From Yamagishiella unicocca (Eukaryota > Chlorophyta > Chlorophyceae > Chlamydomonadales > Volvocaceae), in contig BDSL01000021.1 in assembly GCA_003116995.1 (NCBI GenBank), positions 496,001 to 560,000 of the forward strand: 64,000 nucleotides of DNA, written 5' to 3'. The position numbers and the translations under genes are program-made. A model generated the notes under the pieces. The model was not told the DNA's origin. It made no database searches and worked only from the letters and a program-made list of their open reading frames with translations. Of the stretch, positions 10,630-23,300 are shown piece after piece. Every line of letters begins with the position of its first letter. Within the stretch, counting starts at the first letter, position 1.

Positions 10630-13600
10630 CTACTTCTTCCTGGCAACAGCCGTGTAGATCGACGGGTCCGCGGGGTAGAGGACCCGGCCGTTAAACCGGA
10701 CCCACTCCAGGAAGGGGCCGTAGTTCTTGCCGGCGTTCGGCGGGCGCTCCATGGTGATCAAGACACCACCGACGGCTGACTTGGCCAGCTTGGGTGGCAG
10801 CTCCTGCTGGCTGCCGGTTGGCGGCACCGGCTTGTTGATGCCGCTCCGGTTAGGGCCGATGCGAACCACCAGGACGGACTGGCACATGCTCGTGTCGTCA
10901 GTGACGTTCCAGACAGTCCTGCCGACATTGCCGGCGATGACGCCAGCAGGCGGGTACACCCACTTGATCATTTGCACCTGCAGCACGAAGCACCAGCAGA
11001 CACAGAAGTCAATGTCAACAATCTTACTAACAATTATCTTACTAAACCTATCTTAAACATTGCCGCAGCAGCGCATGCCTACCTCAGGCTGTGACATCAG
11101 GGACGCTCAGATTGCCCCTCTTAAACCCCTCGGAACCACGCCGCTTCTCTCATTGAAACTCAAGTGGTATCAGGCATCAACAGTGCAGTGGTACAAGATT
11201 CCCATTCAGCCTAATACGCACGCACCGTAATGACACCGGAGTTCTTGATCTGCTTCAGGAAGATGCGGGTGATCTGAAGCGGGTCCTTGAAGAATACGGC
11301 CACGCTGAGGTGGTTCTTGCTGGCCTTCCAGGCGAACCTGCAGGCCCCGCACTTCGGCGGGCACGTGGGCTTCGCTTGGTCAACCTGCAACAAGATACCG
11401 CGGCAAACATTGGTCAGTATGATGCAGCATACTAGCCAGCAATCCGTCAGAACAACCGGCAAGGCAGAAATCAACGCTGAACCAAGACCAGGACTGGGAC
11501 CAGAATTCGACAGGAGTGAAGCGAACTACTTACCAGCTGCAGAGGCGAGTTGCGGGTGATCTCGGTGCTGAAGTCAGCGTCATTGTACCAAACCAACGAC
11601 CTGCAGAAATGACGGTAAATTAGCATTTTCCCGGCGTCATTCCGTAGTCCACGCCGGATGGTACCCATGCGCATCCGCACCTGGTCTTTCCGGCAGCACC
11701 GTATGCGGTCATGTTCGCAACCTTGATTTGAGTAGGGGGCGGGCCCGGTGGGGGAACCGGGGGCCTGTTGGAGGGGATAATTGTGGGAAAAGGCGACGGC
11801 GGCGGCGGCGAAGGTGGCAGCGGTGACGGCGGCGGTGGTGATGGTGGTGGCGACAGCGGCAGCGGCGGCGGCGGCGGCGGCGACGGGGACGGTGGAGTAG
11901 GAGGCGGCGAGGGAGATGGCGGCGACCATCCGTACTTGGCATCCACGGTGCCGTCTGAATGGATGAAAGCATAGAGGGTATTATCCGTCAGCGACGTACG
12001 CAATAACTTTCATGTCACTGTTCCACGGTGCCTAAAAACTGCACAACATTTAGCAGGTTTAATGCATGAGCTGCAGCACCATCCTAGTGTTGTGACATTT
12101 TTTGTTTACGCAGCACTCCCCTTAACTACTTATCAAATATTGTACTGATGGTATCGCGTCCCGACTTACTAATTCCGTCAACAACAATGTTGAGGTTGAC
12201 TGGCGGGGGGCGAGGCGGCGACGGTGGTGGCGACGGCGGCCTCGGCGGCAGGTTAGGCGGCGCAAATTGTCCCGGCACAAGAGGCGGTTGTGGTGGCGGC
12301 GAAGGCGGGAACGGCACGTCGACGAGAGAGAAGATCTGGTAGCCGACTTGAAGCAGTCCCTGACTAACAGTCTCCTGAACAAAGCGGCGCGCTTCCATCA
12401 CGACCGCCTCGTGTATTTCCAGCGCCTGCACGCATGCATCAGATGAGAGCCGTGAGATACGAGGAAGGTTGTATATAGATACTCGCACCAACATCGCTAG
12501 CGGATAAGAACCACACCAGCGTCGAAAACGCGCTACACTTTCCACATGCATGAATCCTATCATATCATGAGGTCATCCTCATACCCACCGTCTCGAATTC
12601 GCCGTCATACGCGGGGCTCCTGCCCATGAAGTACATGGACGTGGGCTTGTACAGCGAGCTGCCGAACATTTCATTGATCTCGAGAGGGCTGAACGCCTTC
12701 TCGGCAGCATCCTCCATCGCGCGACGGCGGTTGTTGTTAAACACAAGCCGAGAGTTATCTGGGAAGACCACGAAAGCAATCACCACGAAACCAACCGGTA
12801 CGTTCTGCGACAAATAAAATCAAGCAAGCATCGTCAAAATCGTAAGGTAATTTCATTGAAGAGAACGATGGACCACACGATCCGGAAGTACTTACGTAGA
12901 TGCGGGCAAGCTCAATTTGAACGGCGGCCAGGAAAGCAAAAATGTTGAAGCTGTCGTTAATGGCCGTGTCATCGAAGAGCAGTGTGAAGTTGTCCTTCGT
13001 CAAGCCCTGGCCAGGCGGCAGAGGTGGTGGGCTCGGAGGCGCACTAGGGAAAGGAGGCTGGGGCGATGGAGGAGACGGCTCAGGAGACGGGGGAAGCGGG
13101 GACGGAGGGGGAGAGGGGGGAAGAGGGGGAGAGGGAGGTGCTGGAGGGGTGGGGGGAGGGGAAGGAGGAGAGGGAGGAGAGGGAGGTGGGGATGGTGGGA
13201 GAGGCGGAGCGGGGGACGGAGGTGGGGGCGACGGAGGTGCGGGCGACGGAGGGGGGGGCGACGGAGGGAGGGGCGACGGAGGGAGGGGCGACGGAGGGAG
13301 GGGCGGCGACGGAGGCGGCGGGTAGGCCGCAGCGGTCTGAAGGAAGCGGCGGACCACCTCAGCAGCCTCGTCAGCCACATCAGTAGCGACATCGAGGATT
13401 GCGTCCATGTGCATGGGGTGCAGATCCGAGTTGCCGTTCGCGGGGGCCTCGTACTCGCCTGAAGGGAGGGAATTTTAGAGGTAGGGATCAATTTATCTTC
13501 TCCTTACGGAGAAAGTTGCATTCCTGACCCACTCGGTAGATGATGCGAGTGGCATTAACGAGATAACACCACTGAACAGCCGACATACCGTTGGCAAAAT

Positions 13601-14617
13601 CTTCGACCAGCTTCTGCAGCAGAGAACCCCACTGCGCCTTCTCGCCATCCTTCCAGTTGTAGCCCAGCCAAACAATGGCGCCAGGGTTTCCAGCCTTGCC
13701 GAACGCCTGAGAGAGGAAAGGAGGAGAGAATAGGACAGATTCCTTACGCTATTCCACCACGCGAATATTGGAACGCCATGTAACATTGGACTCAAGAGGC
13801 CAGATCTCACCTGCGCAGATACCTCCATCGCATCGCCTTGCGCGGCATAGAGGGGAACGGTCGTGGCTGCAGCGTCATCATGACGGCACCAAGTGTTGAA
13901 GCTGATGGTCTGAGCATCTTCCAGAGACTCGGGCCAGTTCATCTCGGCCTTAGCCGACAAGAACGACGCCGCGTACTCCGTAAGGGTCGGCTCGCCAAGA
14001 GAGCCACGGGTGTTGGTCTGCAGAGTCTTGCAGACGCCCCAGCTACCTGAAATATGTAGCAACGAAAACCAAGAGTGAAATCGAGGAGGCAAATCGAGGA
14101 GGCATAACGTTTACGCGCAATCACAACAAGTACACCAGGAGAACTAAGCCTAAATCTACAGCATCACGCCGGTCAGCATACCTTCGTAACCAAGCGCCTT
14201 CGTCACGAAATCACGAAGAGCCTCGCCCTGGCCTTGGTTGGCATCCAGGATGACTACCAATCCACCAGACATCAGGTAGGACGCAACTTCACTCATATCC
14301 TCCGCTGAGCTGTAAAATGTCTGGCCATTCTGGGCCGGAATTACGTACGCAGCAGGTGCGTCAGAGCCAGACAGCACGGGCTGGCTATCAGAAGACTGCA
14401 CGTCGAAGCCGAGCTGCCGCAGCTGGCGCTCAAGGTTCTTCGGGCCATTATCCCAGGAATGGTCAAGCACGCCATTGGCTTCACTCATGTACACAGATAC
14501 GCGAGTCGCCTGGGCACGAACGGCATGTAGCCCGCCAAAGCAGTTTAGGAGAGGCAGCAGCACCAGCAGCATGGCGCCCAGGCCCCGGGCCGTAACCCCG
14601 GTGCCTAAAGCGAACAT
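10630..14617 (-). CDS. Secreted multidomain wall-type protein with three Pro-rich linkers
   Basis: Ten exons join in phase (high to low): 14617-14182, 14046-13811, 13706-13589, 13458-12896, 12804-12589, 12425-12170, 11954-11681, 11600-11534, 11384-11226, 10977-10630, for 890 residues. A signal peptide (MLLVLLPLLNCFGG within the first 37 residues) argues for export. Residues about 40-270 look like a Rossmann/amidotransferase-type fold (GGLVVILDANQGQGEAL, PGAIVWLGYNWKDG). About 100 residues of PPSPP linker follow, then a second globular part (about 414-565), two shorter Pro-rich linkers and a Cys-containing C-terminal domain with WNVTDDTSMCQ. I do not recognise a named family. The architecture of globular domains joined by hydroxyproline-type rods is typical of volvocine wall or matrix proteins. 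An in-frame ATG at 14746 could be used instead, but the chosen start places the signal peptide at the N-terminus. Confidence 0.85.
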
Positions 14618-15679
14618 AGCTTGCGGCGTTGGGCAGTCGCCGCGGCGGGTAGCTGAGCTGCAAGGGGGCAGTATGTTGAATCTGTCAGGACAGGTAGGAA
14701 AACAAAGTACGCACAACAATCTCACCGTGCTATTGTGGAAGGCCACCTAGCCGAATGTTGAAGCTAGGGGATTAACTATTACTGACCCCTCTGCGGCTTA
14801 TATGGCGATTGTGGCGAAGGCGAAGTCGAAGGCGAACGCGAAGGCGGGCGACTGCCGTACAAGTGATTCCAAGAGTGATATTGCGGCCACTAAGCCAGAC
14901 TCTAAAGCGTCCACTCGGTCAAAATTTGACGTTCTGTTTCATTTCCTATTTGGTTTTACCTCACGGTTTAGTTAATACCCTGTAAAATCCATATGAAGGA
15001 CGACACAATATTGCATCTCTTTACAGGTCTTTATCCTCAGGTTCTATGCACATACTCGTGTTTTGTAGGACGCAAGGGTTTTAGTCATATACTTGAAAGG
15101 ACATATAAGGCTTGGGATTTCCTTGAGCTGAGCAGAGTGTTTGGGGACATTCCATATTCAGCATTTCATTTTTTTGGCGCGTTGTACGTTAGCACAATGC
15201 GTCTGAGTCCATCCAAAATATCCCATCGCTGGTGTATCGCCGGAAGTAGCAGTAAGCGGAGCGGCATCGCCCGTTCCCAAGCTTTCTATTGAACTCCGCG
15301 ATGTGCTGCGGGCGTGCATTCAGGATGCGATGGGATATAGTACTCCGTGTGCCCCTGGAAGATGTGACCATGGCTGTGTTATGCAGCAATCAACGGCAAC
15401 AGTGGTGAGGCTCGGACATCGGGCCCTCTTCTTGTCCTTGTTTCGCCCAGGCTTGAGGACACTGTAGCGCCTGATTATTAGGGTGTTTCGCGTTGACGTT
15501 CAGGATGTGACTGTCTCTTGCGTGGATAATCATGTACGTTGGAGGCCACGAAGTACGGAAGCCTCGGTCGGCAAGGGGAAGGCTGTGTATCTGTTGGCTG
15601 CGAAGGAGAACCGGTGCGCACAATCCAGCCCTGTTGAGCAAAGAGACAGTTTTGTGTCTGTTTTTTGCTTGACACCCTT

Positions 15680-15770
15680 AGTTTCTTAATGTCATATGGA
15701 CTGTTAGGCCGCAGCAGTGTGGACAGTTTCTCAATGTCATAAGATCGTGCTTAGGCCGCAGCAGTGTGGA
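15680..15770. repeat. 45-bp imperfect tandem duplication
   Basis: Two adjacent copies share GTTTCTYAATGTCAT and TTAGGCCGCAGCAGTGTGGA. No coding function is visible. Confidence 0.75.
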
Positions 15771-18103
15771 TTCTAGACCGCGCTACTCACCTTTTCCTTA
15801 CAGCGAGTCCAACACTGGTACAACATAGGGGGGGGTAGGCCATGGGACTGTGCACGTTGCATGTGGTCGGATAAGAAACGGTCGCAGCAACCTGCCAGCA
15901 ATCCGTATGCCACGTAAAATTCTCGATGGCGCTACCCGTTTCCATCTCCCATGACTGCTGGTTCCTTGCGTGTGTGTGTCAGCTCCCATGCTCGCAACGG
16001 GGCCAAGAGGCTCAAGGGCAGCAAAGGAAGCGAGACAAAGTACAGGAACGCAACCTTATGCGTAGTAACTCCCTTCGGTGCCCCAGCTCAGATCCGTTCT
16101 GATCCAACGGTGTGCCAATTTGCCAAGGCTGCACTATGCGGGCACGCCCTGAGGTCGGCCGCATAGGTGCAAAGACCGTGAACGGATGTCGGAGTGTCGC
16201 AAAAGGGGGCATACGTCTGAGCCCAACCGGCTTGCACTGCCGTGAGAAGTTGCGGGCTGTTGCAGAGGTGCCCGTCCTGCCGTCCAGGGTGCCGTCCGCC
16301 TCCCTGTTGTTCCCGCCTTCCAGGGCCCTCGACAACGGTTTAGCCATGCAGCGATGCGCCTTGCTAATGTGTAATAAGAGAAACACCTCCCGCAGTGTCT
16401 ACTGGACATGGTCAGAGGCTGGTCCATCGCAAACCGAAGCGTGGGTTTTAGCTACTGCTGCTCTTGAAGCGCCGTTCACTGTCTAGCAAGATAGTCCGGG
16501 GAAAATGGATTCATGCGGTATGTTGTATTAAAATGGGTCGACCATAGCTGATGGTTTTTGGCTTGCGCCCGCGGCAGGCTTTCTCGTCCCCTTCTCGGCC
16601 ACAACAATGGGCCGAGCCGAACGACGATTCCGTTGCGCAAGGCTCCCTCACACTAGGATGTGAAATTGGCTGTTATGATTACGATTGAGCTCCATATTCA
16701 TAGGGGTCCTTCGCCCGTCTTAAAGGATGGGGAGGTGCCGTTGCGCCAAGCGGGGATTCCCTGAAGCACCGCTACCTCCTTATTACTTAGATGCTTCTTT
16801 AGGTCGAGCTGTTCTTGTCGCCACGCTCAAGAGACTGTAGCGGTACGCGAGCGGATCTGCCATTCGAACATTTCGGATCTCCAGTCCTCCATCCCTTTTG
16901 GAACTATCGGTTTGTAATTGTGGGCCAACCTGGCCGCCAATTCACGCAGATGGGCCGCAGGGTTTGCTGTTTCGCAACCTGCGGCGCACCTTTGACTTTT
17001 CCTACCCCTGCCTACCCTTACCGTGTCGTGAAGTATCACTTGTTTATCTGATTTAAGTTTTTGGAACAGTACGGTTCGTAATAATACCACGCTCTGCTAT
17101 CAGGCTTTCTGTGCCAATATTAAGCTTGCTACCACGGGGTTATCCGACGGCTCGGCGGCTCGGATGATACGTTTCCTAACCTATTTATGGGCCTTGAAGG
17201 CCCTAGTGGCCAAGATGCCGGTGCTGTCGTATATTTTCGTTATTATTCCACACTCGCGCACTCAAGTTGCCGACCGGACGGCTGCTTAGTAACTTTGCCG
17301 ATAGACTGGATGCCCGGTGGCTTAGGCCCCCTGTTACGGGTGGTCCGAGGCGTTATAGTGAAACGAGTGGAGTCAAGGCCTCCCGTTACCGCCATTGGAT
17401 GGGATTAGCCCGTGAGGGTGGGGGATCCGGTTATGTGGCTTCAACGTGCTAATGAGGCCATGCCTCGCGGAATGCACCAGACCCTTACGAGGTTTGAGCT
17501 CGGATGCTGGGACCTTGAGGTCAACCGACGACAACTACGCCGACACTCGTCTGGGTTTTGAGCAGTCGCTATGTTTTAGAAACGGATGTATGCGGTCGAT
17601 AATGTTAGAGGCTCCTCCATTGGCGGCAGCCCGGTACTTGAATTGAGTGCTGGTACAAGCCTCAAACTACCCTTACACGGTATCGACTTAAAAGATAACT
17701 CTTAAGTCCACTGCCCCCTGGCTTGAACGCGTGCCGTATGAAAAGTACGGATGTAACATCGCAATATCGCCTCCCCAGGGGTCCCGTTAGGTCCAGTCCC
17801 GTTAGGTCCACTTTCCGTGCACAAAAGGATTGCGATTTCTCCAGAACTCAACGACCCCGCAAAAACTTTGCGAATCCACGTAAATGATAGTGCCAAGGAT
17901 GAGAGCAAACTAGAATACCTCAGGACAACCGCCGGTGTACATGGGTCTCAAAAGGCTGATCCAAATGCGCCCGTGCGCACTGTTAGCCGAGTAATTGCTC
18001 GCTGACATCCTCAGCGCAATTACTCAGCAAACATGCAAAGTACGGCATATCGTCACATCACCACTACTCACAGTGCAAAAACAACACCGTTACAACAACA
18101 ACA

Positions 18104-18440
18104 TATAGGCGTGTTGATCCCTGCTAGGGGTCCGTGCCGTATGGGATGAGAGGTGGCGGGTTCCGATGTTTGCATCGTTGCGGCGCTTCACTGGTTCGTC
18201 GGGTGCTGGGCTGTTAGGTTGGTTGGTGGCCAGTTCCTGATAGGGGAGCATCTAGTGCAAATTCCCCCTGGGGTGCTGGCTGCTGCTCGGTATGCCTATG
18301 GCCTGTCCACTTGGTGTTCTGGTGGTTTGCCTTTGTTTCGGTGCATGTCGGTCTTTGTTTCCTCCGTCTTGTTCAGTGTCAGGCGATGCGCCCGATGGTT
18401 CTACCTCTTGGTCTGGAACCCACTGTAACCGTTACACGGT
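18104..18440 (+). mobile_element. Dispersed repeat copy 1
   Basis: Runs from TATAGGCGTGTTGATCC to a 3' end with CAGGCGATGCGCCCGATGG, a GGTCTGGAACCCACTGTAAC motif and then a GTTACA/(CAA)n stretch. A second copy lies 560 bp downstream, and the 3' part recurs at about 48.5 kb and 52.7 kb. It has no protein of its own that I can recognise; a SINE or other non-autonomous element is likely. Confidence 0.65.
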
Positions 18441-18663
18441 GTCTTGCCATGGTTACAACAACAACAACAACAAGTTTTGGGCCCTTCTTAGGGGCTTTGC
18501 TGCGTTGGGGCTTCCCCAGAAAGGCTGGGATGCAGTGGGGCCTCGGCATCCTTCCTTGCGGGTTGTCGCCAGTCGCCTTGTGTGGGGGGGACCGGCTGAG
18601 GTGCTGGTGGATTCGTGATCGGTCCGGGTTGTTTGGGTCTCCCGTGCTTCTTACTTTCCGGCT

Positions 18664-18990
18664 CTATAGGCGCGTTGAGCCTTGCTAGGGGTCCGTGCCT
18701 TTTGGGATGAGAGGTGGCTGGTCCCGATGTTTGCAACGTTGCGGCGCTTCACTGGTTCGTCGGGTGCTGGGCTGTTAGGTTGGTTGGTGGTCAGTTCATG
18801 ATAGGGGAGCCTCTAGTGCCAATTCCCCCTGGGGTGCTGGCTGCTGCTCTGTGTGCCTACAGCCTGTCGATTTGGTGTTCTGGTGGTTTGCCTTTGCTCC
18901 GGTGCATGTCGGTCTTTGTTTCCTCCGTCTTTTTCAGTGTCAGGCGATGCGCCCGATGGTTCTACCTGTTGGTATGGAACCGTTACAACA
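18664..18990 (+). mobile_element. Dispersed repeat copy 2
   Basis: Close match to the copy at 18104, in the same orientation. It ends at a GTTACAACAACAAG tail. The two copies with the spacer between them form a 560-bp direct duplication. Confidence 0.65.
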
Positions 18991-19109
18991 ACAAGTACCG
19001 TTACTGCGCAAGGGTTACAGGGACCCAAAGTCCACTTTTTCCCCCGTCGTTTTTGCGACTGTGTTCGGCCATTCTGTAGATTAGGATGCACCTTCCCGCG
19101 GAATCTGGT

Positions 19110-19167
19110 CATTGGGCATCAAGGCAGGACCGTTGGGCATCAAGGCAGGACCATTGGGCATCAAGGA
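19110..19167. repeat. 21-bp tandem repeat x3
   Basis: Three copies of a unit with core TTGGGCATCAAGGCAGGACC; the third is truncated and diverges after CAAGG. Confidence 0.85.
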
Positions 19168-21587
19168 GCGTTGTCAGTCATGGAACTTGAATAACCACGC
19201 CCGAGTGTGTGTGCGTCGCGCTTACGCAGTTGCACTGCGTCGACGGCATACGGGGACAGCCCGTGCCAGGACAGTGTCGCGACAGCTAGGGATCGTATGA
19301 CCGTCATACCGTGGCACACTGCGTGATCGGCACGACACCGGCAGGGCCCCGCTCAGCCGCTAGGCGCAGCAGCGGCGGCTCGACAAAGACTCCGGAAGGC
19401 AGTAAGACGGGGTGATCATACACAACAGCCTTAGTTTGTAAGCCGCTCGGCGCGCCTATATTAGCCACACTGAGTGCGGCGGGGCACTAGACCGGTACTG
19501 TATCGCGACCATTAGGCCAGCGCAGCGAGACTGCGCTTTAGCCAGGACGAGCCGCACAAAGCAATCTTAACGTTGAAGTTGTCGACCACAGGACAGAATG
19601 TTAGGGTTTGGGAGGCCGACCAGGAGCATGTCGACGAACAGGGCAGAATGTGAGCGGCATGGCAACTGGAGGCAGCCGGAATCAGTGTGTCGGAAGGCGA
19701 CAGCTCGTTGGGCGCGAAAGTGTGCCGAGCAAGGGCAGGCGGCTGTGGGAAAAGCGTCTACAGTGCGGGCCCGGGGGCTCGGGGTTCAGGTATGAAGCCA
19801 GGGGGCCGGATGGCTACCGGGCGGCAGGATGCGAACCAGGCCCGGAAACCCTGTATATCCGTGTATGCGGTTTGACCTCCGTGCCGTCGTTACGTCTTCG
19901 AGTTGATGCCACGAGGTGTCTTTACGCCCTGCTGGAACGGCATTGATAACGGTCTGGAGACAGTTCCGGTGAAGCTACAGAGCTTATGTGGCTGGGGAGG
20001 CCGTGGGACCGGGGTGCGCAGGGCGCAAAGCAGCGCAAAGCAGCTTGCGCTGGATACTAGACGTTGACAACCAGGACGGCGTTGCAAACGCCTTGAATGA
20101 CCTGAGGGTGTCGAGCCGGGCACTTTTGAGTTCGAGGTCGTGAGCCCAGTGTAACGCAGATCCCTGAAACATGCTTTGCTTACAACATAAGCATAACAAA
20201 AGCGGCCAACATCATAAAAGAATGTGCAGTCCACTATGCCACGCCAAACTGTGCGCTTAGGAGAGGTCGGATACCTTTCCCGCGCGCTCGGATACGATAT
20301 GAGTAAGTCGAGTGGTCATTCGAGACAATGTTGCAGGCCGAAACTGCAAATAACGTAACCTTGTCTGATTCGCTTATTATCATGGCTATTAAGCACGATG
20401 GCGTACGCTTGCTTCAGGTACGCGCAAGCCTATAGGTATTGGCTTTCAAGTTTCATCCATGCAATCATGCCATAAAGCTATAGAATAGTCGTAATACGAG
20501 GAATTATGTTTGTGCAGTCTGTGCTGCAGACAACGGTCACTCTTTCCTTGTTGCGCATAGCTGGCCGCACTAGGCAGTGATCCACGTAACCCGTTACGCC
20601 AGAGGTTATTTGGGCGCATGTGTATAAGCCGTCTGCCACGATTCTGCCAGCGGCGTGAATAACAATCACAAACTTTACCCCGGCTCGCATTGGCTGCGCA
20701 TTGCGAACCAGCAAACCGACTGCTATTAAACCCAAGTTATTAATTAGGAAATGTTATTTTAACTCTGTTAGTGACCGTCAGGCGGTTATCGGGATTATTC
20801 CGTCAGTTTAGCCACTTACGACCACTCTCGGCCAAACGCGGCCCCAATCGCGTCTTTGTTATGGCAGTATTAGGTTATTCATTAGCTGAAAATGGCGACA
20901 CCTTCCCCTTCGCCAACTATGCCGCTGGAACAGGTATGCTTGCCCTGTACGATCATAACAAGATTCCAAGTGTACCTGGTCCCGCAGACTGACAGGACGG
21001 CAGCGTTACTCAATTAGACAACTCATTAAGGAACTCTCCAGCTATTCCCTAGAAACCGCACAGTGAGCCATGGCTCACCTTGCACATCTTGGGCGAAGTA
21101 ATCAGTGAGGTGTCGTAATGAGTAGCATATATAGAAATGTATGCAAGAAAGGCATCATACGGATACATATTGCCAATCTGCCCTCAGAGACACCACCCAG
21201 CTACCGTTGGTCATTCCCTTGTTCGATAACACGAAAGATGCTGTTTCCTAATCCAACTGTCCTTGCGAGCCTAGCCGGGGAGGACCTGCGGGAAGCTTAG
21301 CCGGACATGGCCAGGAGGTGTCCCTTGTGGCTGTAGGGCGCCGTTTCATTTGGACAAGTGAAGGTGTTGCCGGGGCCGCGCGGATTGTCTCCGACCGGAG
21401 AAATACCGCGCGGCACGGCGGGGCGTTTTGAAACATTCCTTCCATTACTGCGTCAATGAGAAATAAACGACAGGTCCGTCTTTTTAGTGAAGAAGGTGGT
21501 CGTATTATTTTCGGTTTAGTATGCGTGGAATGGAAGGGCGTGTGGAGGTGGGATCGCGTGCTGTCCTTGGCTTGAGTTGACAGTAGC

Positions 21588-21660
21588 ATGCAGCGCCACC
21601 GAAAATGCCAGCATGATAATAATGCCACCGAAAATGCCAGTATGGTAATGATGCCACTGC
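21588..21660. repeat. About 30-bp tandem repeat
   Basis: Two near-identical copies of a unit with CACCGAAAATGCCAG, followed by a degenerate part of a third. Confidence 0.75.
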
Positions 21661-22439
21661 ACAATTTGTCGCCTGTGAGTGCGGGGAGGTTCCTTGGGCC
21701 AGAGCCGGCCCGGTGTCCCCTCGCCTGCACCACGTCTGGCATTGCTGCGTTGGTCGTGCAATGGTTGGTGAGGCTGCCCCCTGGCTGGGCAATCGGGCTG
21801 TCGCGGCGGCGTTGCTGGCTGTCGTGCATGGTCGGCCGGTAGGTGCCCCCGTTGGCCCGTGTGGGTGGTGCAAGGCCCCCCTGGCTGTGAGCAGTGAACT
21901 TGGGATGTTAGCTGTCGCCCTGGCCGCTCTCATAGCGGTTGACCTCGGCCGCTTCACGCTCCCAGCTGTTTCACACCTACCGGCATTGCCTGCCCACCTG
22001 GGGGAGCCCGCCTGGTTCCGTGCACTCGCGTGCAGTTGATGGCGGTTTCTTGAGCTCGCTGAGTTGCGTTTGCCCTCTGGCGCTTTTCTGTCGGTGATCC
22101 ACTGTCTTGGGCGTGGCGAGGTGTCCTGTTCTTTCCGGTGCCTTTCGGGGCGTCTGCTGCTATCTGCTAGCGCTGTCTTCTACGGTGCGGTCTGTTCTGG
22201 GTTCGGCCCGGCTTGCATATCGTGAGTCCCGGACATGAACCCCTTCTTGTCCTGGGTCACCGGGATTGAGGACACGGAAACATCTTATTTGTTACGTTGT
22301 GAGGTATGTAAGGTCTCCGGTCTGTATACCAGCCTAGCGCGTTCGCGCGGTTTTCCCAGCTGCCGCTCTCTTACATCGGCCCGCATCTGCTGTCATACGC
22401 TTGTAGCCAACCCAAATTGGTAATATGGACATGCTGGTA

Positions 22440-23300
22440 TTCCCCTCGCGCTGCAGGGCAGTGTGGGTTGCCCTCGTCCGGCCCGCCTGCTCTAAAAAAT
22501 GCCTGTTGGGGGTGTCCATTGTATTGCATTTCGCCAGGCGGAAATACGGTCCGTTCGCGGCTGCTGTGTCTCCGGTCATTTTGCGATCTTTTTGCGTGTG
22601 GCCTCGTAGCACTCGCTGTAAGCATTGCGTACTGGGGCCTTCTGTTGTGCACTCGCCCAGGCGGAACTGCGGCCCGTCTCGGCTGCTTCTCCGGCCACTA
22701 TTGTTCGGCATCGGCGGTAGAATTTACGGGCTCAGTGCTTTAGTACACGGTCTCGGCCCTCTTCTGGCCCCCATGTAATACTCGCATTCTTCACATACGA
22801 TCTCAGCTTTTTGAAGCAGGTCATTACATGACGAGCATCCTCCGCCGAGGCTCGCTCGTATTTTTGCCTGGGAGGGGTCCGCATTCTGCATTCGGCCATG
22901 TGGCTTTGCGGTCCGTCTGTCGGTCTGTGGTGTTCTTCCCGCCAATATACGAACAGTTTATTCGGTAGCTTTATACGAGCTCGTCTGGCGAAAATCCCGC
23001 TACACTAGCCCATGTAACACACGCATCCTTCTTAGCGCTCTCGCGCATCGCTGCAGGCTTGGTTTTGGTGGCTCGTGTTGGACACGCATTCCCTACTCGG
23101 CAAGGCTCTTTCGCGCTTGTAGCCGCTTTCTACTTCCCTGCCGGCCTCGGTTCGGCTGTCTTTTCCCAACCAGTGAGGAGTGGTTTGGCTTCGTCCGGTG
23201 ATCTGTGTTGCGGCCTGGCCCATTGGGCCCCCAGTTGCGCTTCCGCGCTTGCAGCCGTTCTGGCTCCCATGTAATCCCGCGTTCTTCTTAAAAAGACAGC
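22440..23300. repeat. Degenerate repeat zone, period about 250 bp
   Basis: A motif of the form CCCATGTAAYNCNCGCATTCTTC recurs at about 22769, 23010 and 23268. An internal pair (GCGGAAATACGGTCCG, GCGGAACTGCGGCCCG) lies at 22540-22690. The copies are too diverged to define a unit exactly. Confidence 0.55.

Noticed and set aside
12917..13462. Arg/Gly-rich frames on the + strand
   Set aside because: Antisense of the first Pro-rich linker of the minus-strand wall-type gene.
20478..20992. Two divergent short frames (minus 85 residues, plus 73 residues)
   Set aside because: Each lacks splice-consistent continuation, signal peptide or known motif; no support beyond being open.
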